A DNA stretch of 64,000 nt from the NCBI GenBank assembly GCA_014860005.1, contig JACZKP010000045.1, forward strand, positions 107,113 through 171,112, read 5' to 3'. The translations under genes were made by a program, and so were the position numbers. The DNA comes from Verrucomicrobiota bacterium. Its GTDB lineage: Bacteria > Verrucomicrobiota > Verrucomicrobiae > Limisphaerales > UBA11358. Every line of letters begins with the position of its first letter. The stretch's first letter is position 1. Of this stretch, positions 54,097 through 62,498 are shown one piece after another. The notes beneath the pieces are model-generated. The model was given only the letters and a program-made list of their open reading frames with translations. It searched no databases and was not told the origin of the DNA.

Positions 54097-54143
54097 CGCG
54101 CGCGGAGTCTAGGGACGGCTTCACCCTCGCCAAAGTCCAAAGT

Positions 54144-54393
54144 GATGGTTGAGCCTGCCACCAATTCGCCACCCGTGTTCCTGGTGTGCGGCTACAACGA
54201 CCGGGCCGGCATCTCAGAAGGCCTGGCCAGCGTGTATCTGAAATTCAAACAACTCAAAGTGCCCGCCGAACTGCACATCTACGCCGGGAGCGGCCACGGC
54301 TTTGGCCTGCGGGAGAATGACCCCAAACCCGCCGGCAAATGGATCGAACGCTTCCAAGAATGGCTGGCGGACAATAAATTCTTAAACCGCTAA
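54144..54393 (+). pseudogene. Alpha/beta-hydrolase C-terminal fragment (copy 1)
   Basis: The frame reads PPVFLVCGYNDRAGISEGLASVY, then LKVPAELHIYAGSGHGFGLREN and KWIERFQEWLADNKFL. This is the end of a dienelactone/BD-FAE-like hydrolase: ND...GI..GL..Y carries the active-site Asp, and GHGFG the His. The nucleophile-Ser half is missing. A second copy of the last 25 codons lies at 55208-55282, beyond the ORF6N gene. No functional product is expected. Confidence 0.75.
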
Positions 54394-54593
54394 TCTGCGC
54401 TAATGGGCGCTAATCGGAGCACGGCTGTGGCAAAGCCCAGCCGCAGCAGCTTGCCAATGAGAGTTGCGTTGGGAGAAACAATTGGCACGCTCAACCTTGC
54501 GACGTGCTGCGGCTGGTCGAGGACGACACAGTCGCGCTCCGTCACGATGCTTGATTGAAAGGCCCAAACCGATACGCTCTGCCTGACCGCCTT
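54394..54593. other. Short gap with AT-rich repeat words
   Basis: Contains AACCGCTAATCTGCGCTAAT and GGGCGCTAATCGG, tandem CGCTAAT words of a dispersed repeat. No frame with coding quality is seen apart from the start region of the ORF6N gene. Confidence 0.4.
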
Positions 54594-55163
54594 ATGGACG
54601 ACAAAACTCAGTTGGTTCAAACGGAACAAATCGAGCAGGCTGTTCTTCTGATTCGCGGGCAACGCGTGATGCTGGATCGCGACCTCGCCGCGCTCTATGA
54701 CGTCACGACCGGCAATCTCAACAAAGCCGTGCAACGCAACGCCGACCGCTTTCCGGCCGATTTCATGTTCCAGCTTACCGCGGATGAAGCAGAAGGTTTA
54801 AGATTCCATTTTGGAAGCTTAGAGCGCGGTCAGCATTTCAAGTATTTGCCGTACGTCTTTACCCAGGAAGGCGTCGCGATGCTTTCGAGCGTGTTGCGCA
54901 GTCCGCGCGCGGTGCAGGTCAACATCGCCATCATGCGCGTGTTCGTGCGCCTCCGCGAAACGCTGGCCCTGCACAAGGACCTCGCCCATAAACTGGGCCA
55001 ACTGGAGCGAAGGATTGAAGGGCATGACGCGAGCATCCGCAACTTGTTCGACGCCATCCGCCAGCTCATGACGCCGCCGGAGAAACCGCGCCGCGAAATT
55101 GGCTTTCACGCCATTCCCAAGGACGCTGCCACTCCGGGTAAAGCGAAAGCCAAACGCAAATGA
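54594..55163 (+). CDS. ORF6N-domain DNA-binding protein
   Basis: A 189-residue protein starting MDDKTQLVQTEQIEQAVLL. It has the ORF6N module in the first 90 residues: IRGQRVMLDRDLAALYDVTTGNLNKAVQRN, with the LDRDLAALYDV word. Then HFKYLPYVFTQEGVAMLSSV and NIAIMRVFVRLRETLALH. ORF6N proteins are small regulators of phage and accessory origin. A truncated relative lies at 44400-44665. Flanked by two copies of a hydrolase 3' end, so the gene may have arrived as an insertion. A start at 54555 is possible. Confidence 0.85.
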   Translation: MDDKTQLVQTEQIEQAVLLIRGQRVMLDRDLAALYDVTTGNLNKAVQRNADRFPADFMFQLTADEAEGLRFHFGSLERGQHFKYLPYVFTQEGVAMLSSVLRSPRAVQVNIAIMRVFVRLRETLALHKDLAHKLGQLERRIEGHDASIRNLFDAIRQLMTPPEKPRREIGFHAIPKDAATPGKAKAKRK

Positions 55164-55207
55164 AGCCCTCCATCAACAATCAACCCTCAACTCGCAACTG
55201 CCCCAAG

Positions 55208-55282
55208 AGCAACCCGTCGGCAAAGTGCATCGAACGCTTCGAGGAATTGGTACTAGATAGTGATTTCTTGAAAACACCTTAG
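55208..55282 (+). pseudogene. Alpha/beta-hydrolase C-terminal fragment (copy 2)
   Basis: SNPSAKCIERFEELVLDSDFLKTP then TAG repeats the end of the fragment at 54144-54393 (KWIERFQEWLADNKFLNR). The DNA AACCCGTCGGCAAAG/ATCGAACGCTTC matches AACCCGCCGGCAAA/ATCGAACGCTTC there. So the hydrolase 3' end exists twice around the ORF6N gene, at diverged identity. Confidence 0.7.
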
Positions 55283-55294
55283 GGAAAGCGGCGA

Positions 55295-57670
55295 CTACTG
55301 GGCTGGACTCAACATCTTTCTTACTTCTGCAATTGTCCCGCGCAAACCTTCCTCCACGTTGAAACACGCATTGTCGAATGGCTTCCAATCAGCCACCGGC
55401 TTTCCGCCAGTTGGTAATCCCTGAATCTCTCCAACGTATTGTTTCCAACTGCACCTCTGTACAACTACTGGAACGAAGCCAGCCCGCTTTTTCTCGAACC
55501 GCTTCAGTGCCGCAGGCAATTCCTTATCACGCACGTAGCTGGAATTTAGCAGGTTAGTGCTCATCAGGAATAGATACAATTCCGCCTCATTCAGTTTCCG
55601 TTGAATTTCCTCATCCCACTTTGAACCAGCAATGATCTGACGATCAGACCAGATTTCGATCAGTCCTTCGCGTTGTAGCAATTCCAGATTCGGTTTCAGA
55701 CGCACGCGCCATTTCTCGTCCGCGTGTGCATAACTGATGAAAAGCTTCAGCGGGCGTTTTTCTCCTACCCTCGATTCGCCGCGGTGCCGCGCGCCCGGTA
55801 CATCCGTCTTTGTCAGCAGTTCATTGACGTTCACGGTTACGAGTTGCGAGTCAACCGACTCTTCAAACTCCGCTTTCTGATTCTGCTCGAATGTCGACAG
55901 CTTGCTATAAGCAATCCACGCGGCTGGCTTCCCCTCCAAAGCCACCCATTCTGAGGGTTTAAACTCCTTCATTTCCGCGTGGATTTTGTCGAAGTTTTCG
56001 CGGATCACCGCCAGCAACCGCCGCTGCTTCTGCATGGGCAGTGCGGGTGACTCGTCCGTATCGCCTAACACCCGCACGATTACCTGACGCTCCTGTTTGT
56101 CCGCCTTTACTAACGCGCGACACCCTTCCCACCGCAGCACCACGCCCGTGCGCCAGCGCTTGGAAGACTCGCTCATTGTGTGCGTGCGTGTGATAAAACG
56201 TGGTAACAACCCCTCCGGCATCAGGCGGTAGTCGTAGCGGAAATTCAGGCACTCGCCTGGTGGGAACTGCTCTTTTAATGCCGGCTCCTCTTTTCCCAGC
56301 AACTCTGGCACCAGATAACGATGCTCTGCTTGGTCTTCGTGATAGGGGAAGCATAGCTCGAACTTTCGCATCAACTCGATTAGGAAACCGTGCATCCGGG
56401 GGGGATACGCGCTCTTTGGCAGGATGCACTCCAAGTCTGACAGTCGCAATTCACCCTGTCTTTCCGCCAGGGTCTTGCTGGTGATAATCTGATAAACCCC
56501 TTCCGTGATCCAGTGTGGGTTCAGGACTGACTCCTCGCATAGTTGTGGGTCCTCGCGGAAGTTAAGTGCGATGCCCAGCGCGTTCAAGAATCCCGCCAGC
56601 CGTTCTTGTGCTTGCGCGTCGTTCTCTCCCTGTTCCGCGCAAATCTTCCGATACTCCGCAAACGAGATGAATGGCTCCGTCATCTCGGCCAGCCGCTCCT
56701 TGATTTGAAACCAACCCGCGGGGAAATCCGCCCGCACATGCTCCATCGCCGATAGCGCGGATTCGATCTCTAGTTTTAACTCCGAGATGCCGTTTTCAGC
56801 GTTCGGCTCACAGTCCGTCTCCACGAATGCTTGGATGAATGGATACTTCTCACGTAAGCCGCGACGGTTCACGTGAAAAGGCTGCACTTTGATTTTGTTC
56901 AGCACCACAATCGTTGGTGAGCTATCACCGAAGGCTTTAACAAACTTGAGCCAGTACTCCGCATCCTCGTCCTCTGCTCCCGCCCGGCCGTTCAAAACCA
57001 CCAAGTAAAGGCTGCGCTCGGTAAGGAAGAACTGATGGGTTGCGTGCTGGATTTCTTGGCCGCCGAAATCCCACACGTGCAGTCGGACGCCGCCTTGGAT
57101 AGCGGATATTTGCCACGGAGTAATTTTAATACCGCGGGTCATCTCGGGCCTTGCAAACTTGTGATGTACCAGCCGGTTAACCAAGCTGGTTTTCCCAACC
57201 TCCCCGCGGCCCAAAAGTATCAGTTTGGCCTCGTTGAGTGGACGTTTGCCTGGATGAAGCCGAAGGCAATAATCGATGATATCCGCGGGTCTTGTAGGAC
57301 TCCCATCACTTCGTCTAAATACTTCGCGGGGTAGGCCGAGATCCTCATTGTCATGCAAAAACAGCCTTTGAAGCGAGGTCAGCTTTCGAATTGAGTCCGG
57401 CAATGTTCGCAGTTGATTGCCGTCCAAGTGCAATTCCCTAAGTTCGGTTAGTTGGCTGATCTCATCCGGGATTTCTGTCAGGCGATTGTGATGGAGATAA
57501 AGTGTTTGTAACTGGGTTAGCTTGAATAGTGATTTAGGAATATTGGCGAGCCCCAGCCAATATAAAACCAAACTGCGCGACTGCGTCTCACACGCAGCTT
57601 GAATGCGCTTCTCGCTCTCTGCAAAAGCGGCCTCCGGATCATCAAATTGGTAGTGCTCAAGTTTTCCCAT
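55295..57670 (-). CDS. LRR-Roc-COR-TIR protein
   Basis: A 791-residue multidomain protein. Residues 33-115 are leucine-rich repeats (LQTLYLHHNRLTEIPDE, LRELHLDGNQLRTLP). Residues 148-330 are a Roc GTPase: P-loop LGRGEVGKTSL (154-161), switch motif WDFGGQE (about 200-206) and VLNKI at 256-260, where the usual NK-x-D lacks its Asp. A COR-like dimerisation region follows (about 340-600). Residues 641-740 are a TIR domain: LFISYAHADEKWRV, IWSDRQIIAGSKWDEEI, SSYVRDKELPAAL. The Glu of WDEEI is the probable NADase residue. AGGAG 6 bases before the ATG. Roco proteins are rare in bacteria; a TIR fusion suggests a nucleotide-triggered NAD-depleting immune effector, an inference. Confidence 0.9.
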   Translation of the reverse strand: MGKLEHYQFDDPEAAFAESEKRIQAACETQSRSLVLYWLGLANIPKSLFKLTQLQTLYLHHNRLTEIPDEISQLTELRELHLDGNQLRTLPDSIRKLTSLQRLFLHDNEDLGLPREVFRRSDGSPTRPADIIDYCLRLHPGKRPLNEAKLILLGRGEVGKTSLVNRLVHHKFARPEMTRGIKITPWQISAIQGGVRLHVWDFGGQEIQHATHQFFLTERSLYLVVLNGRAGAEDEDAEYWLKFVKAFGDSSPTIVVLNKIKVQPFHVNRRGLREKYPFIQAFVETDCEPNAENGISELKLEIESALSAMEHVRADFPAGWFQIKERLAEMTEPFISFAEYRKICAEQGENDAQAQERLAGFLNALGIALNFREDPQLCEESVLNPHWITEGVYQIITSKTLAERQGELRLSDLECILPKSAYPPRMHGFLIELMRKFELCFPYHEDQAEHRYLVPELLGKEEPALKEQFPPGECLNFRYDYRLMPEGLLPRFITRTHTMSESSKRWRTGVVLRWEGCRALVKADKQERQVIVRVLGDTDESPALPMQKQRRLLAVIRENFDKIHAEMKEFKPSEWVALEGKPAAWIAYSKLSTFEQNQKAEFEESVDSQLVTVNVNELLTKTDVPGARHRGESRVGEKRPLKLFISYAHADEKWRVRLKPNLELLQREGLIEIWSDRQIIAGSKWDEEIQRKLNEAELYLFLMSTNLLNSSYVRDKELPAALKRFEKKRAGFVPVVVQRCSWKQYVGEIQGLPTGGKPVADWKPFDNACFNVEEGLRGTIAEVRKMLSPAQ

Positions 57671-57848
57671 ACCGACTCCTGCTCAACGTCGCCGAGCCTG
57701 CCGCGCTTTCCCTCCCAACGCAATTCCGTTTCCGAACGAAAACAGTTCGTCGCGTTGTCATCGGACGCGTTAGCTCGACAGGCGTTCCAAAGGTGGCATT
57801 TAGACTTTACCTGTTTGTGTGAGTTGCTGACGGCGGTACTGGCTATCT
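57671..57848. other. Upstream region of the LRR-Roc-COR-TIR gene
   Basis: No coding frame of quality. It should hold the promoter of the TIR gene. The only clear feature is the AGGAG ribosome site ending 6 bases before 57670. Left of it, an antisense fragment of a serine hydrolase gene begins at 57849. Confidence 0.4.
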
Positions 57849-58013
57849 TCAGTACGGCTTGGCCTTGCCATTGGCCAACGCGGTTGCGGCGGTTTTCTGG
57901 AATTCGCGGCGGACGTCGCTGGCGTCGCTGTTGGAGAAGTTGGCGCGTTGCACCATCAGGACGTAGGCGACGCCTTTGACCGGATCAATCCACGCTTGCG
58001 TGCCCCACGCGCC
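57849..58013 (-). pseudogene. Serine hydrolase 3' end, duplicated fragment
   Basis: The frame AWGTQAWIDPVKGVAYVLM, then SNSDASDVRREFQKTAAT matches the last 50 residues of the intact hydrolase at 58905-60089 (AWGTQAWIDPVKGVAYVLM, PNSDASDVRREFQKAAAS). At DNA level 57889-58013 and 58929-59054 differ at only about 4 positions of 124. The fragment is same-strand, with its own stop at 57851-57849, and continues upstream into REP-like sequence. It lies beyond the transposase, so the duplication brackets it. Confidence 0.85.
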
Positions 58014-58035
58014 AAACCGGAAGGGCCGAAGGCCT

Positions 58036-58067
58036 GCCATGTGATAGCCCGGGCTGAAGGCCCGGGA
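58036..58067. repeat. REP-like palindrome, inverted copy
   Basis: GATAGCCCGGGCTGAAGGCCCGGG contains a GCCCGGGC/CCCGGG hairpin. It is the inverse of the words CCGGGCTATCAC... at 58213-58257 and 58851-58894. It begins right after the hydrolase fragment. Confidence 0.65.
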
Positions 58068-58212
58068 ACACCGCCCCAACAAACCTCACAAGCCCTGTAA
58101 GGGCGACACGTCTTCACGCATGATTGACTGGTCGGCGGCGGTTGATCCGGTGGTGATGCACAACCGATGTTCCGGCCTTACAGGCCGGGGAGATTTATTC
58201 GGTCATATACCG

Positions 58213-58257
58213 CGGGGCTTCACCCCGGGCTATCACCTGACGGGCTTTCAGCCCGAC
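58213..58257. repeat. REP-like palindrome, upstream of the transposase
   Basis: CCCCGGGCTATCACCTGACGGGCTTTCAGCCCGAC, quoted in parts as CCCGGGCTATCACC and CGGGCTTTCAGCCCG. The second part is a GGGCT-TTC-AGCCC stem. The same words recur after the transposase at 58851-58894. Confidence 0.7.
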
Positions 58258-58316
58258 GAACACAAAAACATCGCGGGCTTGCGGCCGGCCAACACACCCG
58301 ATAAAACGTCGCCGCT

Positions 58317-58769
58317 ATGTCCCAATCCCTTGCCAACATCGTCGTTCATCTCGTGTTCTCCACGAAGGGCCGGCGTCAACTTCTACGCGACGAGGAACGC
58401 GGCCAACTCCATGCCTACATGACCGGCATTCTCAAGAACCACGACTCGCCGCTGATCGAAATCAATTCGGTGCGCGATCACATTCACATCCTGTTCGCGC
58501 AATCCAAAAATCACGCGCCCGCCAAAATAGTCGAGCAGGTCAAATCGTCGTCATCGGGTTGGATCAAGGAGCAACACGCATGGTATGCCGATTTCGCTTG
58601 GCAGGCCGGTTACGGCGAGTTCAGCGTCAGCCCGATGCACGTCGAGGCGGTGCGGGAATATATTCGCAAGCAACCGGAACATCACAAGCAGGAGGATTTC
58701 CAGACCGAGTTCCGTCGGTTTTGTGAGAAGAACGGGAAACCGTTGGATGAACGATATGCGTGGGATTGA
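58317..58769 (+). CDS. Y1-type transposase (IS200/RAYT-like)
   Basis: A 150-residue single-domain HUH transposase. MSQSLANIVVHLVFSTKGRR is the usual start. INSVRDHIHILFAQSKNHAP carries the HxH (HIHILF) metal motif. EAVREYIRKQPEHHKQEDF supplies the tyrosine nucleophile with the Q downstream. IS200/IS605 TnpA cuts single-stranded hairpin ends; REP-associated (RAYT) forms mobilise REP sequences. Flanking REP-like palindromes on both sides support the RAYT type. It has no accessory TnpB. Start at 58317 (ATG) follows ACGTCGCCGCT. Confidence 0.9.
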   Translation: MSQSLANIVVHLVFSTKGRRQLLRDEERGQLHAYMTGILKNHDSPLIEINSVRDHIHILFAQSKNHAPAKIVEQVKSSSSGWIKEQHAWYADFAWQAGYGEFSVSPMHVEAVREYIRKQPEHHKQEDFQTEFRRFCEKNGKPLDERYAWD

Positions 58770-58850
58770 ATCGAGGCGTGTCGGGCAGGTTGGATTTGTT
58801 CCGCCCATACAGGGCGGAGGGATTTTTGAATCGGTTACCCGGGCCTGCGC

Positions 58851-58894
58851 TTCGCTTCAGCCCGGGCTATCACATTGCGGGCTTTCAGCCCGAC
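58851..58894. repeat. REP-like palindrome, downstream of the transposase
   Basis: Words GCCCGGGCTATCACATTG and CGGGCTTTCAGCCCG, a direct copy of 58213-58257 with changes. Together they bracket the transposase in the same orientation. Confidence 0.7.
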
Positions 58895-58904
58895 ATGGGC
58901 GAGA

Positions 58905-60089
58905 TTACGGTTTGGCTAACGCACTCGCCGCGGCTTTCTGGAATTCGCGGCGGACGTCGCTGGCGTCGCTGTTGGGGAAGTTGGAGCGCTGCACCATCAG
59001 GACGTAGGCGACGCCTTTGACCGGATCAATCCACGCTTGCGTGCCCCACGCGCCGCCGTGTCCGTAGCTGCCGGGGGAAAGCACTTCCGCCACGCCTTCG
59101 TGCGGCGCTCGCAACACACATGTGCCAATGCCCCAACCGTAGTTCGCGCCGCGATTCCCGTAGGTTTCGTTTTGGAAGAAGCCCGTGGGCAGGTTGCCGG
59201 TCTGCGGCGTGGACAGGAATTTCAGAGCGGCGGCACTCAGATAGCGGCGGCCTTCGAGTGAACCGCCATTGAGCAGCATCTGGCAGAAGCGCGCGTAGTC
59301 CGGCGCGGTGGAATAAAGTCCGCCATTGCCCTGCGGCGGGCGGTCGCGCGGCCCGAATTCCGGTCGCGGCGGGACGGGTTCGAGCGTGCCGGTATCGCGC
59401 TTTTTCGCGTAGGCGGTGACCAGGCGGACGCGTTGTTCGGCGGTGGGATAGAACGTTGTATTCGTCATGCCGAGCGGATCAAAGAGTCGCTTTTGGAGAA
59501 ACGCATCAAAGGTCATGCCGCTCACGACTTCGACGGTGCGGCCCGCGGCGTTGATGCCGCTTTGGCAGTATTGCCACTTTGCGCCCGGCTCGTATTGCAT
59601 CGGCGCGGCAAGCCAGAGCGGGACGAGGTCGGCGAGGGTTTTGGCCTGTCGCGCCGCGTCGCCGCCGGCTTCGCCCAGGCCGGAGGTGTGGGTGAGAATT
59701 TGCGTGATGGTAAGATTAGCGGGTTTGCCAGAAGGCGTTTTCAGATTCGCGAACTCGGGCAGGTATTTTGCAACGGGATCGGCGACGTTGAGTTTGCCCT
59801 CGTCTTGCAGCATGAGAATCGCAACGCCAGTGACGGGTTTGGTCATGGAGGCGATCCAAAACAAGGTGTCCGGCGTCATCGGCCGTTTGGTGGCAACATC
59901 CGCCGAGCCGGTGGTTTCCCAGTGAACGGTTCTGTCCTTGGTGACGACCACGGTAATCGCGCCGGCGATTTCGTTCTTCGCGATCGCGTCCTGCATCGCA
60001 GTGCCGACACCCGGTAACTTTGGCGCATCGGCAAAGGTGGAGAAAGCGGTGGCAAAGGTCAGGCTGGCGGCGATAAGGGACTGTTTCAT
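58905..60089 (-). CDS. Serine hydrolase (class C beta-lactamase-like)
   Basis: A 394-residue secreted enzyme. Signal peptide MKQSLIAASLTFATAFSTFA. The first active motif is SMTK in TLFWIASMTKPVTGVAIL (Ser nucleophile, Lys base). The second region has WQYCQSGINAAGR, replacing the usual YxN by YCQ. The third motif region is around HGGAWGT, the KTG/HxG counterpart. These penicillin-binding-like esterases have broad substrates; a D-Ala peptidase or esterase role is likely. Its final 40 codons are duplicated at 57849-58013. Confidence 0.88.
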   Translation of the reverse strand: MKQSLIAASLTFATAFSTFADAPKLPGVGTAMQDAIAKNEIAGAITVVVTKDRTVHWETTGSADVATKRPMTPDTLFWIASMTKPVTGVAILMLQDEGKLNVADPVAKYLPEFANLKTPSGKPANLTITQILTHTSGLGEAGGDAARQAKTLADLVPLWLAAPMQYEPGAKWQYCQSGINAAGRTVEVVSGMTFDAFLQKRLFDPLGMTNTTFYPTAEQRVRLVTAYAKKRDTGTLEPVPPRPEFGPRDRPPQGNGGLYSTAPDYARFCQMLLNGGSLEGRRYLSAAALKFLSTPQTGNLPTGFFQNETYGNRGANYGWGIGTCVLRAPHEGVAEVLSPGSYGHGGAWGTQAWIDPVKGVAYVLMVQRSNFPNSDASDVRREFQKAAASALAKP

Positions 60090-60326
60090 GGCGGGCAGAC
60101 TAACTTCGCTCTTCCCGATGAAGCAAGAAATCCGCGCGCCCAGGGCCGCTTGCCGTCGGTCACGGTGCTCTCACAGTTGTAAATTGGGACGTATTGAGGC
60201 GACGCTCCGCAGGAGGAACAAGAGGCTCAGTTGGCGTGCTTGGCGAATACCGAACGCCGAGCGGGCTGTCACACACGGACTTGCTGACGCGCCTCACCAA
60301 TGCTTGCTGGTTAACCGCTGGCGTTG
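60090..60326. other. Intergenic gap without recognised gene
   Basis: About 240 bases between the starts and ends of two same-strand genes. Frames on both strands lack protein character. A basal promoter for the serine hydrolase would lie here, but no clear -35/-10 was identified. Confidence 0.4.
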
Positions 60327-62021
60327 TTAATCAGCGCCGCCAAGTTTCAACCAGTTCGTTGCGTAAGGCGGAAGGGCTACGGTTGCGGTTCGTGCGCTGG
60401 TGGCTTCGGGAATTCGCGCCAGGGAACAGGTGACGGCAGACGCCGAAACATTGTGCAGACACAGATAGCTCTGGCCTTGATTCGGTGCCTTGCGCAAGAC
60501 CGCGAATACCCGTGGATCAAGTTCCAGCACCCGCTGCGGTGCGTTTGGATGAAACGCAGGTTGCGTACGGCGAACGCGCAGCAACTCCTGGAATCCACCA
60601 AACACCCGCGCTCGCAGCGATGAGGGATCGTTTAATTCACGCTCCAAATCAGCGCACGCGAGTTTCTGCCGGTTGATGCGCCGCTTGATGCCGCTGGCTT
60701 CGGCGCCCGCGCGATCACCGCGCGAACCGAACAGCGAATGAAAATAAATTCCCGGCACGCCTTGCAGGGAGAGCATGATGGCCTGTGCGGTCAGGAATTT
60801 TTGCGCGGCGAGTTCAACGGATTCTCCGGCCGCCGGATTCGACAGCGCATCAAGATAATTGATGTTCATCTCGTAGGGGCTTTCCGAGCCATCGGGATTG
60901 CGTTTGTAAGAAATGAATCCGCCGTGTTGCTCGGTGCGCGCCACCAGCATGTCAATTTGTGTATCCGTCAGGATGCCGCGGGCCGGGTTGACGCCGATGC
61001 CGTCGTGTGAGGCGAGAAAGTTGAACCACGTGGTGCGGTCTCCGGGCAGCGCGAGAGATTGCGCCCAGCGGGTCAGTGCCGCAGCGTCGCCGGTCTGGAG
61101 CGAATGCAGTGTGAGCGGCGGCAGGGAAAAGTTGTAAACCAGTTGCGCTTCGTTCGTGCCGTCGCCGAAATAGGAGATGTTGTCCCGATGCGGCACGTTG
61201 GTTTCGGTGATAAGCAACACGTGCGGCGCGACCTCGTCCAGCACGGCGCGCATGAGTTGAATGACGAGATGCGTTTGCGGAAGATGGATGCACGGCGTGC
61301 CGATCTCCTTCCAAAGATACGCAATGGCGTCGAGCCGTATGAATTTTGCGCCGCGTAGCACGTAAAACAACAGGGCGTCGAGGGTTGCCAGCAACACGTC
61401 AGGGTTCTTGAAATTCAAGTCCACCTGATCGGCGCTGAAGGTGGTCCAGACTTTCTTCGGGCCGGTGGCGGTCGGGAAGTCCGTCAGCAAGGGCAGCGCC
61501 CGCGGGCGGACGACTTGGGAGAGGTCCGGCGTGCCTTCCACGGTCACAAAGAAATCGCGTCGGCGTGGATCACCGGCGAGGAATTGCTGAAACCACCCGC
61601 CCTGCGCGGACATGTGATTGAAGACCGCGTCGAACATCAGGGCAAAATGGGGTCGCAGCCGGTCAATGTCAGCCCACGTTCCGAACGCCGGATCCACGGC
61701 AAAGAAATCTTTCACCGAAAAGCCGTCGTCCGACGACCACGGATAGAACGGCAGAAGGTGAACGGCGCTGAGAGTGTCGTGGAGTTTGACGGTGGCAAAG
61801 TCCGCCAGCGTTTGGAGTGGTTTCCGTTCTGGCTCGTGAACCTGGTCGGCGTAGGTAATCAGCATTGCGTCCGCTTCGGAGAATGAACCGATTGCGTGAG
61901 GCGCTGGCGTTCCGAGACGCGCGCGGTAAGATGCGATTAGTTCTCTGAGTTGTGCGGCGGCGGCTGTTCCCGTCACCGGACCAAAAAGCGAAACGAGTTG
62001 GCGGTGGATCAGATCGGTCAT
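60327..62021 (-). CDS. GH13_18-type sugar phosphorylase (sucrose/glucosylglycerate phosphorylase-like)
   Basis: A 564-residue alpha-amylase-fold enzyme. HLLPFYPWSSDDGFSVKDF then DAVFNHMS are region I-type words. AKFIRLDAIAYLWKEIG has the nucleophile Asp in RLDA, LLITETNVPHRDNI the acid/base Glu, and NFLASHDGIGV the transition-state Asp. LGSRGDRAGAEASGIKRRINR-type C-terminal words (FGSRGDRAG) mark GH13_18. These enzymes phosphorolyse sucrose, sucrose-6-phosphate or glucosylglycerate. The last is a compatible solute and fits the group. Which substrate is used cannot be read. Confidence 0.88.
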   Translation of the reverse strand: MTDLIHRQLVSLFGPVTGTAAAAQLRELIASYRARLGTPAPHAIGSFSEADAMLITYADQVHEPERKPLQTLADFATVKLHDTLSAVHLLPFYPWSSDDGFSVKDFFAVDPAFGTWADIDRLRPHFALMFDAVFNHMSAQGGWFQQFLAGDPRRRDFFVTVEGTPDLSQVVRPRALPLLTDFPTATGPKKVWTTFSADQVDLNFKNPDVLLATLDALLFYVLRGAKFIRLDAIAYLWKEIGTPCIHLPQTHLVIQLMRAVLDEVAPHVLLITETNVPHRDNISYFGDGTNEAQLVYNFSLPPLTLHSLQTGDAAALTRWAQSLALPGDRTTWFNFLASHDGIGVNPARGILTDTQIDMLVARTEQHGGFISYKRNPDGSESPYEMNINYLDALSNPAAGESVELAAQKFLTAQAIMLSLQGVPGIYFHSLFGSRGDRAGAEASGIKRRINRQKLACADLERELNDPSSLRARVFGGFQELLRVRRTQPAFHPNAPQRVLELDPRVFAVLRKAPNQGQSYLCLHNVSASAVTCSLARIPEATSARTATVALPPYATNWLKLGGAD

Positions 62022-62197
62022 GGATTGATCATCACCCGAACTGGCGCGGCGCGCGAGAAGGGAAACTGCAAAAAAGCCGTGCGACGCAAAAAACTTTCTG
62101 CTAATCTACCAACCTTGACGTAAATTAAACCATGAGGCACCCGCCAAGCGAGGCGGGCTTGCCGGCAAACGAAAACCTGGAAGCGAAAGGAAGTGCT

Positions 62198-62491
62198 ATG
62201 ACAAACGAAGCTAACATGGAGAAACTTATGACGGACCTGAAGGTCTTGACGCACGATGCCGAAGCGTTGATGCACGCGACCGCCGGACAAGCAGGCGAGA
62301 AGGTGGCTGAATTGCGCAAACGTTTGACCGAAGCCCTGGATTCCGCGAAGGACACCTGCCACCGGCTGGAAGAGCGGGCCATCGCCGGCGCCAAGGTCGC
62401 GGACAAGACAATTCGCCAGCACCCCTATGAATCCATCGGTGTGGCGTTTGGCGTGGGTCTGCTAATTGGCGTGCTGGTGGCACGCCGGTAA
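62198..62491 (+). CDS. DUF883/ElaB-like membrane-associated protein
   Basis: A 97-residue protein starting MTNEANMEKLMTDLKVLTHD. It is a long amphipathic helix with coiled-coil character (AELRKRLTEALDSAKDTCHRL) and a C-terminal membrane segment (HPYESIGVAFGVGLLIGVLVARR). The I.HPY.S...A...G.L.G.L..RR ending is the DUF883/YqjD/ElaB signature. Such proteins tether ribosomes or act in envelope stress. AGGAAG lies upstream of the ATG. First of three genes with YqjE- and YqjK-like partners. Confidence 0.88.
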   Translation: MTNEANMEKLMTDLKVLTHDAEALMHATAGQAGEKVAELRKRLTEALDSAKDTCHRLEERAIAGAKVADKTIRQHPYESIGVAFGVGLLIGVLVARR

Positions 62492-62498
62492 GTCAGCC

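Noticed and set aside
53635..54143. Long plus-strand frame ahead of the hydrolase fragment
   Set aside because: It is the antisense shadow of murJ; only the part after 54144 has hydrolase character.
57671..57848. A promoter hexamer pair for the TIR gene
   Set aside because: Several TTGnnn and TAnnnT words occur, but none has good spacing. Only the ribosome site is firm.
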